A program made the position numbers and the translations under genes. A DNA stretch of 40,259 nt, from NCBI GenBank assembly GCA_025928265.1, contig JAICJV010000020.1, positions 1 to 40,259 on the forward strand. The letters are read 5' to 3'. Every line of letters starts with the position of its first letter. Within the stretch, counting starts at the first letter, position 1. The notes under the pieces were generated by a model. That model was not told where the DNA came from. It was given only the letters and a program-made list of their open reading frames with translations, and searched no databases. This stretch comes from Thermoleophilaceae bacterium. GTDB lineage: Bacteria > Actinomycetota > Thermoleophilia > Solirubrobacterales > Thermoleophilaceae. Positions 23,361-30,026 of the stretch are shown piece after piece.

Positions 23361-23746
23361 TACTCAGCCCTCCCCAGCCACTTGATCAGGGCGATTCGCG
23401 AGAAGCGCCACTCGTCGCCCAGCTTGCGGCCTGGCAGGTCGCCGGCCTCGGCCATCTCCACCACGACGTCCTCCTCCACGTGGAGCAGGTCCGCCGCGAG
23501 CGGAAGCGTGAGCACCTCCATCGGCGCGTAGGGCAAAAACGACGCCCGCCCGACGCTCACGTTGTCGTCGATCTCGACGACCTCGGTGCGCCTTCTGGTG
23601 AATCCGGGAGCGATCTTCATGTCTTCCACCAATCCCGCGATGAGGTCCTGTTTTGGGATCTTCAGCTCGAATGCCACGCGGTCCAGCTTCTCCGCCTGCG
23701 CCTGCGGAATCCGCACGTAGAGAGGGGTCCGCTTTTCTTCTGCCAT
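23360..23746 (-). CDS. Small DNA-binding protein: N-terminal strand-helix-helix plus excisionase-type HTH
   Basis: A 128-residue protein. The N-terminal ~45 residues ([20 protein letters not shown] then [15 protein letters not shown]) have the strand-helix-helix pattern of ribbon-helix-helix proteins. The C-terminal ~55 residues ([20 protein letters not shown], then [23 protein letters not shown]) are a MerR/excisionase-type HTH_17, with G-R-K..WRF being the wing. A two-domain protein of this layout is unusual. It begins at ATG 23746 downstream of an A/T-rich stretch and ends with TAATG coupling to clpP. It could autoregulate the pair, or be a regulated ClpP substrate. No phage integrase is nearby, so excision itself is unlikely. 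Confidence 0.82.
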   Translation of the reverse strand: MAEEKRTPLYVRIPQAQAEKLDRVAFELKIPKQDLIAGLVEDMKIAPGFTRRRTEVVEIDDNVSVGRASFLPYAPMEVLTLPLAADLLHVEEDVVVEMAEAGDLPGRKLGDEWRFSRIALIKWLGRAE

Positions 23747-23765
23747 ATCGAAATATCAAGATAGC

Positions 23766-24288
23766 ACCACTCCGGCGCAGGCGCTCACGGCCGAGGTCCT
23801 GCGCCGGCTGGCCGACCCGCACTGGTTCCAGGCGTTCGCGTGCGTGCTCGGCTTCGACTGGCACTCGAGCGGCGTGACCACGACCGCCACCGGCGCCTTG
23901 AAGCAGGGCGTGAAGGGGATGGAGCACGACCTCGGGCTGTGGGTCGCCGGCGGCAAGGGCGCGACATCGCGCAAGACGCCCGGCGAGATCACCGCCGCAT
24001 GCGAGCGGCTGGGCCATGATCCTGCCCCGCTCGTGCGCGCGAGCAAGCTGTCGGCCAAGGTGGACAACAGCGCGGTTCAGAGCGCACGCTGCGCACGCTC
24101 GACCGCGCGACGGAGCTGGTGATGCCGCGCCGTCACGAGCTCAAGCTGGCCGACGTGAACCCGCGCTACCTCGACAAGATCCTGCTGAAGACCTACGAGC
24201 GCGCGCCGCGCGACTTCGAGGATCTGCTGGGCATCGAGGGCGTCGGGCCGACAAACGCCTGGCACGACTGGAGGAGACGGCCACCTGA
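23766..24288 (+). pseudogene. DUF763 remnant with internal deletions and frameshifts
   Basis: The pieces match the uncharacterised DUF763 family but are not in one frame. Frame A (from about 23781 to 24080) reads LRRLADPHWFQAF, then VLGFDWHSSGVTTTATGAL, GKGATSRKTPGEI and ASKLSAKVDNSAVQ, a core that is highly conserved in the family. The expected following ~100 residues are absent. Frame B (about 24095-24262) reads ATELVMPRRHELKLADVN, LDKILLKTYERAPRDFEDLL and GIEGVGPTN, the family's C-terminal helix-hairpin-helix part. A third short piece, RLARLEETAT and a stop at 24288, sits in another frame. The N-terminal ~130 residues are also lost. The gene is therefore dead; a sequencing error alone cannot explain the missing blocks. 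Confidence 0.85.
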
Positions 24289-24301
24289 CGGCCGCCTCCT
24301 C
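24271..24301. terminator. Imperfect 12-bp hairpin at the end of the DUF763 remnant
   Basis: GAGGAGACGGCC (24271-24282) pairs with GGCCGCCTCCTC (24290-24301) with one mismatch and a 7-nt loop. It overlaps the pseudogene's last codons and probably was its terminator. No T-run follows. Confidence 0.45.
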
Positions 24302-24342
24302 TGCGGGCTGCCGGCTGCGGACTGCCGGCTGCGGACTGCCGA
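24301..24342. repeat. Heptamer repeat array A (CTGCNNN x6), next to the PfpI stop codon
   Basis: Three 14-bp units CTGCGGGCTGCCGG, CTGCGGACTGCCGG and CTGCGGACTGCCGA, each two CTGC-led heptamers, run from 24301 to 24342. The array ends 1 bp short of the DJ-1/PfpI stop codon (24344-24346). Confidence 0.85.
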
Positions 24343-24343
24343 C

Positions 24344-24922
24344 TTAGGCGGCGGCGCCCGCGGAAGCCTTCATGCCTTCGTGCTTCCCCTCGCAGAACTC
24401 CTCGATGATCTTCTCGCTGAAGGCGGGGATGTCGTCGGGGTTGCGGCTCGTGACGAGGCCCTCGTCCACGTGGACCTCCTCGTCGACCCAGTTGCCACCG
24501 GCGTTGCGGATGTCGGTCTGAAGCGACGGCCACGACGTGATCGTGCGGCCCTTCAGCACGCCGGCCTCGACCAGCGTCCACGGCCCGTGGCAGATGGCGC
24601 CGATCGGCTTGGCCTGCTCGACGAACGAGCGCACGAAGTTCACGGCGTCCTCGTCGGAGCGCAGGAAGTCGGGGTTCGCCACGCCGCCCGGCAGCACGAG
24701 GCCGTCATAGTCGTCGGCGCTGACGTCTGAGACCTCCTTCTCGACCGTGATCTTGTCGCCGTGGTCGAGGTGGTTGAACGCCTGGACCTCGCCGGCCTCG
24801 AGCGTGATGTAGTCGATGTCCGCCCCCGCGTCACGTACCGCCAGCGCCGGCTTGTCGAGCTCGACCTGCTCGACGCCGTCGGTGAACAGGAATGCGATCT
24901 TCTTGCCGTCAAGCTTGCCCAT
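24344..24922 (-). CDS. DJ-1/PfpI-family protein
   Basis: A 192-residue class-I-glutaminase-like protein of the PfpI/YhbO branch. IAFLFTDGVEQVEL is the N-terminal strand with the conserved Glu, LPGGVANPDFLR is the second conserved loop, and the nucleophile cysteine lies in PIGAICHGPWTLVEAG with the following His. Members have been reported as proteases, chaperones, glyoxalases and deglycases; the last assignment is disputed. Its ATG follows a GGGAG ribosome-binding site. It is flanked on both sides by CTGC-type heptamer repeats in opposite orientation (24301-24342 and 24994-25021). With the dead DUF763 gene beside it, this suggests the segment was inserted or rearranged. Function in stress or carbonyl defence is plausible. 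Confidence 0.92.
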   Translation of the reverse strand: MGKLDGKKIAFLFTDGVEQVELDKPALAVRDAGADIDYITLEAGEVQAFNHLDHGDKITVEKEVSDVSADDYDGLVLPGGVANPDFLRSDEDAVNFVRSFVEQAKPIGAICHGPWTLVEAGVLKGRTITSWPSLQTDIRNAGGNWVDEEVHVDEGLVTSRNPDDIPAFSEKIIEEFCEGKHEGMKASAGAAA

Positions 24923-24993
24923 GGCCAGGCTCCCTTCGGTTGAAGTCTCTCCTTCTCGCGTACCGAGCGGAGGCGGCGTTTAAACGGCCGGAG

Positions 24994-25058
24994 CCGGCAG
25001 CCCGCAGTCGGCAGCCCGCAGAAGCGGCACTGCGGGCTGCGGGCTGCCCTCTGCCCTT
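24994..25058. repeat. Heptamer repeat array B (inverted pair plus direct units)
   Basis: Two 14-bp units (24994-25007 and 25008-25021) are reverse complements of array A units. They are followed by direct heptamers CTGCGGG, CTGCGGG, CTGCCCT and CTGCCCT (25030-25057), ending at the stop codon of the next minus-strand gene (25059-25061). Confidence 0.85.
25011..25040. terminator. Perfect 11-bp hairpin within array B
   Basis: GCAGCCCGCAG (25011-25021) and CTGCGGGCTGC (25030-25040) are exact reverse complements around an 8-nt loop. It lies just downstream of the minus-strand gene ending at 25059 and could terminate transcripts, though no U-run follows. Confidence 0.45.
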
Positions 25059-25415
25059 CTACGTCTTCCTACGCAAACACTGCGCGTCCGTGTAGTGATG
25101 CCCGAACGACGGGCCGTCGAAGAGGCTGATGTAGATCGTCTTGCTGTGCCAGAGCCGCTTCAACACGGCGTGCTCGTACACGCCCTTCATCGGCCCCGAC
25201 TTGAACTTGAGCTTGCTGCCCGACACCGAGTACCTGCCGGTCTTGCCGTTGTTCCAGGCGTACTTGCCGGCGCTCATGATGTTGATCAGCCCGAAGAGGC
25301 GGCCGCTCTCCGGGTACTTGCACTCGTAGGTGCCCTTCGGGGGTGCTTTCGCGCTTGCGGTGGCCGCAGGCACCACGGCGGCCGCGCATGCGAGGACGGC
25401 GATGGCTCTTTTCAT
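25059..25415 (-). CDS. Small secreted protein of unknown function
   Basis: A 118-residue protein. The first 22 residues (MKRAIAVLACAAAVVPAATASA) are a clear signal peptide with an A-x-A cleavage site. The mature ~95-residue part is basic and aromatic-rich, with a beta-type pattern (GTYECKYPESGRLF, YSVSGSKLKFKSGPM, YEHAVLKRLWHSKTIYIS), and has one cysteine near each end (YECKY and DAQCLR), suggesting a single disulfide. It resembles lipocalin- or calycin-like small domains only loosely, and I do not recognise a family. The ATG at 25415 follows an AGGAAGG ribosome-binding site. Its stop coincides with the end of repeat array B. It is monocistronic as far as can be seen. Confidence 0.75.
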   Translation of the reverse strand: MKRAIAVLACAAAVVPAATASAKAPPKGTYECKYPESGRLFGLINIMSAGKYAWNNGKTGRYSVSGSKLKFKSGPMKGVYEHAVLKRLWHSKTIYISLFDGPSFGHHYTDAQCLRRKT

Positions 25416-25485
25416 GAGAGCCTTCCTAACATGGGGAGCGCCTGCGCGCCAGATGGGTCAGTCCGTCAGGACGGGATCGCAGCGC

Positions 25486-27876
25486 TCAGGCCGCAGCGAG
25501 ATCGTCAGGGACCTTCACCACGACGATCGCGATGTCGTCGCGCGGCTCCCCCGAAGTGGTCTCGAGGGCGGCGGTCATCATCCGGTCGGCAACGTCGGCC
25601 GCGCTCAACCCGTAGGGCGAGCCGACGGCGGCCGCCAGCTCCTGCGCCGTCCAGATGCGGCTCGGAGCGCCGGCGTCGGTCACGCCGTCCGTGTAAAGCA
25701 CGACGGCGTCGCCGGCATCCAGCGCGACGCGACTGTCGGTGAGCTCCGGGTCGGACACGATCCCCAGCAGCGTTCCGGGGATGCCGACCTCGGCGCCGCC
25801 GCTCGCGCGCAGGAGCAGCGGCAGTGGGTGCCCGCCGCTCGCGAAGCGGAACTCGGGACCCGCGCCGTTCGTCGACAGCTGGCCGTAGAGGACGGTGCAG
25901 AAGCGACGGTCGCTCTGCTGGCGCAGGAGCGCCTCGTTGAGCAGCCCGAGGATCTGGCTGGGCCCCTCATGGCGCATCGATGCGGCGCGTACGGTGTAGC
26001 GCGCGAGCGCGGTGACCGCCGCCGCGCGCGTCCCCTTGCCGCACACGTCGCCGATCGCCACAGCCCAGCCCGCGTCGCCGAGCTCGAAGAGGTCGTAGAA
26101 GTCGCCGCCGACTTCGATGCCCTCGCCCGCCGCGCGGAACCGCGCCGCCACGTCGAGCCCCGGAAGCTCCGGCAAGAGCGGCGGCAGGAGGCTCTCCTGG
26201 AGCGTGCGCGCGATCCGGCTGCGCTCCCTGTAGAGGCGCGCGTTGTCGAGCGCCAGCGCGCAGCGCGCCGCCAGCTCCTCGCCGAGCGCGAGGTCGTCCT
26301 CGGTCAGCCGGCGGCCCGATTCCGCCGTGAGCACGGTGATCGCGCCCAGCGTCTTGCCGCGCACGATCAGCGGCACGGTCATCGACGAGCGCGGGCGCAG
26401 CTGGCGGAGAAGCGCATGGTGTTCGGGATCGCGCGCGACGGCCGCCAGATCCGCGTCGTTCACCTTTTGGACGAGCTCGGCCGCGCCGAGCGGCCGGCGT
26501 AGGTACGAGGCGCTCGTGAGCGGGTAGCGCCGCAGGAGCTCCTGGGCGAGCGGGCTGTCCTCCGGGTCGACGTGCGCGGTGCCGACGGTGCGCGGCGACC
26601 CGTCCGGCTCGAGCAACTCGATCGAGCACCAGTCGCCGAGCTGACGCGCGGCAAGCTCCGCCACCTGCGGGAAGGTCTCGTCGACGTCGAGCGAGCTCCC
26701 GAGCACGCGGCCGACCTCGGCGAGGAAGCGCTGGCGCAGCTCGCGCAGGTGCTGCACCGTCACGTCCTCCACCACGTTGATCGCGAGCACCGGGGTGCCG
26801 CTCTCGTCACGGATCGCCGTGGCCTTGATCAGCGACCAGCTCTCGGTGCCCGTCGCGCGGTTGCGATAGCGGATCAGGACCGGGTCGGGATCCTCCCCGG
26901 ACAGCGCCTGGCGGCCCGGAAGGTTCTCGAGCGGGAAATGGCGCCCGTCGGGATCGATCAGGTCGTAGCGACCCATGACCTCGGCGAGATCGGCTGCCAG
27001 CAGTTGGTCGGCGCGCTCGAACCCGAGCAGCGCCGCGGCGGCGTCGTTCGCGTACACGAGCTTGCCGCTCGGGTCCTGGGCCGTGACTGCGTCGGCGACG
27101 CCGTCCACGATCGCCTGAAGCTGGTCGCGCGAGGTGCGCAGCTCCCGCTCGGTGCCGCGCAGCCGCGCGTATAGGCGCGCGTTGTCGAGCGTGATCGCCG
27201 CGCGCGCGGTGACCTCCTCCGCCAGCTCGAGGTCGCGCCGCGTGAACACCTGGCCCGACTCCGCCGACGCGAATACGATCGCGCCCAGTGTGCGCCCTCG
27301 CGCGACGAGTGGCGCGACCATCGAGGACCGCAGCTTGAGCGCGCGCAGCAACTCGAGGTTCTCGTCGTTTGCCGAGATCGCGCGCAGCAGATCCTCGGTG
27401 ACCTGGGGCTGGAAGTCGGACCGGCCCGTGCGGATGACCTTCGCCGGGCCCTCCGGCCGATCCGGGTCGAGCGGATAGCGGTAGAGCAGCTCCCACGCCT
27501 GCGACTGGCGCTCCATGTCGACGTGGGCCGCAGCAAGCTGACGGATCGAGCGATCCTCCTCGAGGATGAAGATGAAGCACCAGTCCGCGAGCCGGCGTGA
27601 GATCAGCCGCGCAAGCTCCGTCAGCGCCAGCTCGTAGTCGAGCGCGCCGCTCATCACGGTCCCCACCTCGGCGATCATCTGCGAGCGGAAGCGTTCGCGC
27701 TCGAGCTTCCGCCGACCCACCGCCAGCCAGACGATCGCCACGGCAACCGCGATCACCACGGCGATCTGGATGAGGACCAGAACCACGCTCCCGCCCATCG
27801 CGATGTCGAGCCCGACGGTCACGAGCAGGAGCGCGGCCAGCCCAGCGACTAACCGCACCTCGTTGCGGGTGCCCAC
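25486..27876 (-). CDS. GAF-PAS-GAF-SpoIIE (PP2C) serine phosphatase, membrane-anchored
   Basis: A 796-residue RsbU-type signalling phosphatase. Two membrane helices lie in residues 5-55. A GAF domain follows (about 75-230, with SGALDYELALTELARLI and ARDQ-type loops), then a PAS domain (about 245-365, including IVDGVADAVTAQDPSGKLVYAN), a second GAF (about 385-545), and the SpoIIE domain (559-796) with GGDFYDLF, DVCGKGTRAA and LYTDGVTDAG as metal sites. It would dephosphorylate a STAS protein in response to ligands sensed by GAF/PAS. A STAS gene lies directly upstream on the same strand. I chose GTG 27876; an upstream GTG at 27981 is possible but its codons are less GC-biased at third positions. 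No anti-sigma kinase gene is present. Confidence 0.9.
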   Translation of the reverse strand: MGTRNEVRLVAGLAALLLVTVGLDIAMGGSVVLVLIQIAVVIAVAVAIVWLAVGRRKLERERFRSQMIAEVGTVMSGALDYELALTELARLISRRLADWCFIFILEEDRSIRQLAAAHVDMERQSQAWELLYRYPLDPDRPEGPAKVIRTGRSDFQPQVTEDLLRAISANDENLELLRALKLRSSMVAPLVARGRTLGAIVFASAESGQVFTRRDLELAEEVTARAAITLDNARLYARLRGTERELRTSRDQLQAIVDGVADAVTAQDPSGKLVYANDAAAALLGFERADQLLAADLAEVMGRYDLIDPDGRHFPLENLPGRQALSGEDPDPVLIRYRNRATGTESWSLIKATAIRDESGTPVLAINVVEDVTVQHLRELRQRFLAEVGRVLGSSLDVDETFPQVAELAARQLGDWCSIELLEPDGSPRTVGTAHVDPEDSPLAQELLRRYPLTSASYLRRPLGAAELVQKVNDADLAAVARDPEHHALLRQLRPRSSMTVPLIVRGKTLGAITVLTAESGRRLTEDDLALGEELAARCALALDNARLYRERSRIARTLQESLLPPLLPELPGLDVAARFRAAGEGIEVGGDFYDLFELGDAGWAVAIGDVCGKGTRAAAVTALARYTVRAASMRHEGPSQILGLLNEALLRQQSDRRFCTVLYGQLSTNGAGPEFRFASGGHPLPLLLRASGGAEVGIPGTLLGIVSDPELTDSRVALDAGDAVVLYTDGVTDAGAPSRIWTAQELAAAVGSPYGLSAADVADRMMTAALETTSGEPRDDIAIVVVKVPDDLAAA

Positions 27877-28067
27877 GGATCCGCGGCCAGCCTGGCGGAT
27901 GATCTCCTCCTGGAGTTTTTGAGCGCTGTGGCGGCGGCGCCCCTCAAAGCGCCGGCACCCGGAGTCGGAACCGGTTGGCACCTCCGCTCCGCCCCCAAGC
28001 GTCGCGTCAGTCCAATGACGATCCTATCCCGCAAACGCGTCGCGCGGGAAGGACTTTTAAAACGAAG

Positions 28068-28400
28068 TCAGCTACCGGCGGCGGGCAGCTCGCCGATCAC
28101 GTCGAGGCGGTCCTCCAGGCCGACGGTCCGCAGGATCCGGCGCGGCACACCCTCGCCCGAGACGATCGTCAGGCGGCTGCCGCGCTTCCTCGCGCGACCG
28201 TCCGCGTTGATGATCATCGAGAGGCCCGTCGAGTCGATGAAGCTGACCCGCGTGAGGTCGAGGATCAGGCGGGCGGGCTTGCGCTTCTCGAGCTCCATGA
28301 GCCGGCTCTCGACGCTCGCCGCGCTCGAGATGTCCAGCTCGCCGGTGAGTTCGACCACGTAGCCGTCGTCGCGCTCGGAGGTCTCCCAACCCACGCTCAT
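28068..28400 (-). CDS. STAS-domain anti-sigma factor antagonist (RsbV-like)
   Basis: A 110-residue single STAS domain. VVELTGELDISSAASVESRLMEL is the usual first half, and the phosphorylatable serine is in FIDSTGLSMI, followed by RGSRLTIVSG. In partner switching the unphosphorylated form releases a sigma factor by binding its anti-sigma kinase, and an RsbU-type phosphatase restores it. The phosphatase gene follows 191 nt downstream on the same strand, so the two likely cooperate. ATG 28400 is preferred over the upstream GTG because M-S-V-G-W starts the domain closely; the longer version adds a low-complexity tail. No RsbW-type kinase lies next to it. Confidence 0.92.
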   Translation of the reverse strand: MSVGWETSERDDGYVVELTGELDISSAASVESRLMELEKRKPARLILDLTRVSFIDSTGLSMIINADGRARKRGSRLTIVSGEGVPRRILRTVGLEDRLDVIGELPAAGS

Positions 28401-28466
28401 CGCGGCGACATTAACGGAGTCGGCGGGCGCCGGCACGGAGCGCCCGCCGGTCCGTGGACGAAGTGA

Positions 28467-29150
28467 CTAGGCGCAGTTGGGCCAGGGATCGGTCCCGCGT
28501 GCCCGGTAGAGCTTGAGCGCGATCCGATCCTGCACCGATTCAGACGCCGCAGCCGGGTCGCCGGTGCCGCCCCAGCGCTTCCAGGTGGCCCGGTCGAACT
28601 GGTACTTGCCGCGGTAGCGGCCACTCTTCGAGACCGCGCGCGGATTACCCCCGGACTCGCACTGCGCGATGCGCTCGAGCACGCGCGGCACCGAACTGGA
28701 GGAGGAGTTGTCGTCGCTCGACGCGCCGCCATTCGAGTACGACGCCGCGGTGGCGCGGATGCCGAGGGCGCGGAGCGTGGCGGGACCGGCGATGCCGTCG
28801 ACGGCCAAGTGCGTGCGGCGCTGGAAGCGCTTCACCGCAGCCTTCGTCTGCGATCCGAAGTAGCCCGTCGCGCTTACGTGGAGCTTGCGCTGGAGCAGCT
28901 TGACGGCGGCACCCTTCGAACCGACCTTCAGCGTCGCGCTCTGCGTCGAGGCCGAGCGCTGCGACGAGCCGGTGGTGGCGGCAACGGCCACGCCGGAGAT
29001 GGCCGTCATGGCGGTGACGGCGGCGATGGCGAGCGTGCGGCCGCGGAACAGACGGCGCCTGCGGCGCATCGCCGCCACGCGGCGCTCCTGCGACCGGCGC
29101 AGCGACGCGCGCCATCGCGCGGGCGCAGCCAGATCGTTATGCGGGGACAT
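28467..29150 (-). CDS. Rpf-like (resuscitation-promoting) peptidoglycan hydrolase with PG-binding domain
   Basis: A 227-residue secreted cell-wall protein. A long basic N-terminus (1-37) leads into a hydrophobic signal segment (38-58). A peptidoglycan-binding_1 domain spans 74-131 (LKVGSKGAAVKLLQRKL; VDGIAGPATLRALG). A Ser/Asp-rich linker (137-153) precedes a transglycosylase-like Rpf domain (154-227) with catalytic Glu165 in AQCESGGNP, then YRGKYQFDRATWKRWGG, and cysteines C164 and C226 for the usual disulfide. Such enzymes cleave glycan strands and help dormant or spore-like cells grow. An extended leader with a c-di-AMP riboswitch lies directly upstream, matching known control of rpf genes in Streptomyces. 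The start is ATG 29150, 4 nt after the likely AGAGAGG site. Confidence 0.93.
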   Translation of the reverse strand: MSPHNDLAAPARWRASLRRSQERRVAAMRRRRRLFRGRTLAIAAVTAMTAISGVAVAATTGSSQRSASTQSATLKVGSKGAAVKLLQRKLHVSATGYFGSQTKAAVKRFQRRTHLAVDGIAGPATLRALGIRATAASYSNGGASSDDNSSSSSVPRVLERIAQCESGGNPRAVSKSGRYRGKYQFDRATWKRWGGTGDPAAASESVQDRIALKLYRARGTDPWPNCA

Positions 29151-29154
29151 CGGT

Positions 29155-29318
29155 ACCTCTCTTTCTCGCGCCTACGGGGTGAGCTGACGGGCTCGCGCGA
29201 AAGAGATGCGCTACGCCGCACCAAGGCGGCGATTCGCCCCACGGACCCCCTCTCGAGAGAGGAAATGGCCCAATTGGGTCCCCCGTTCCCCACCGCCTGA
29301 ACGGCGGGGACTCGGCTA
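29155..29318 (-). ncRNA. c-di-AMP riboswitch (ydaO/yuaA type)
   Basis: Read on the minus strand, the leader contains the family's conserved blocks in order: a GC-rich stem, G-G-G-G-A-A-C-G-G-G-G-G-A-C-C-C, a G-G-G-G-C-G-A-A-T-C block, CTCTTTC, then GAGCCCGTCAGCTCACC and the C-G-T-A-G-G-C-G block. The final hairpin pairs TCTTTCGCGC with GCGCGAGAAAGA and covers the purine-rich stretch just before the Rpf-like start codon. In this family c-di-AMP binding turns the gene off. Boundaries are approximate. A -10 box TAGTAT lies 14 nt upstream of the leader (29332-29337). Confidence 0.85.
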
Positions 29319-29331
29319 GATCAAGTCGGGA

Positions 29332-29337
29332 ATACTA
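29332..29337 (-). promoter_or_regulatory. Candidate -10 box (TAGTAT) for the riboswitch-rpf transcript
   Basis: TAGTAT on the minus strand would put the transcription start near 29325, just before the riboswitch's first stem. A TTGTCG lies 13 nt upstream, a short spacing for a -35. Confidence 0.4.
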
Positions 29338-29400
29338 GTGAAGCTGTCGGCGACAACGCGGCGGGCCTTGAGCCCGCGGCTGTGCCAAGCCTCCCATTCC

Positions 29401-29431
29401 CCTGACGGACCGTCACCAAACGCCCGTCAGG
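29401..29431 (-). terminator. 8-bp hairpin at the 3' end of the MBL-fold/MurB transcript
   Basis: CCTGACGG (29401-29408) and CCGTCAGG (29424-29431) are exact reverse complements. On the minus strand it overlaps the stop codon of the MBL-fold gene. There is no U-run. Confidence 0.4.
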
Positions 29432-30026
29432 CCAGGAAGTTCTTAAGCGCTGCAAATCCGCCCTTTTCGAGCGGGTCGCCATGGGCGAAGAGAAGCGCGT
29501 CGAAGTCCTTGTCCAGAAATCCGCGCAGGCTGTTCCGGAGGCCCGCCTTGGTGTCCTCGGCGTCCTCCATCAGACTGTCCGGGACGAACGCCGGCGCGCC
29601 TTCGTGGGAGATCAGGCCGTCGGCGAAGGCGATCGCACCGCTCCCGTGGGCGATGTGCAGGGCGGTGTCGTCGGCACAGATCTGACCCACCTCGAGGGCG
29701 CGCACGCCGGGCGCCACCTCGTCGCCGTACTCGAACGTCGCCGCCTCGCGGTCGGTGCCCTCCCAGCGCGGCACGCCGGAGCTCACGACGCGGATCGTGG
29801 CGTCGTAGCGGTCGCGGAAGCGGTCGCTGTGGCGCCAGTGGAGGCCGCTCGTGAGCACCACCTGCTGCGGCGGCAGGTCGAGCTCGTCGAAGAAGCCCAT
29901 CCCGTCCTCGGGCTCGAGCGGGTCGATCACGATGCCAGCTGGCCGGACGTAGTAGGACGAGACGCGCGCGTGGATGTCGGGGTGGCGCGCGGTCCAGTGG
30001 TAGATGCCGGGAACGATCTCGTTCAT
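29427..30026 (-). CDS. Metallo-beta-lactamase-fold protein with degenerate metal motif
   Basis: A 199-residue protein of MBL fold: IVPGIYHWTARHPDIHARVSS then GIVIDPLEPEDG, PPQQVVLTSG, and later ALHIAHGSGAIAFADGLISHEGAP and DFDALLFAHGDPLEKGG, the usual strand-turn order. The expected T-H-x-H-x-D-H motif reads G-L-H-W-R-H-S-D-R-F (H63, H66, D68), with altered spacing and no final His. Metal binding or hydrolase activity may therefore be changed; a structural or ligand-binding role is possible. The ATG at 30026 follows GGAGGAG and overlaps MurB's stop as ATGA. No partner besides MurB is obvious, so its role in wall metabolism is only suggested by that coupling. Confidence 0.8.
   Translation of the reverse strand: MNEIVPGIYHWTARHPDIHARVSSYYVRPAGIVIDPLEPEDGMGFFDELDLPPQQVVLTSGLHWRHSDRFRDRYDATIRVVSSGVPRWEGTDREAATFEYGDEVAPGVRALEVGQICADDTALHIAHGSGAIAFADGLISHEGAPAFVPDSLMEDAEDTKAGLRNSLRGFLDKDFDALLFAHGDPLEKGGFAALKNFLA

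Noticed and set aside
23844-24122. Short intact gene in the DUF763 region
   Set aside because: It covers only the middle of the family and stops at the deletion; it is part of the pseudogene.
24301-25058. CRISPR array
   Set aside because: Repeat units are 7 or 14 bp, directly adjacent and without spacers.
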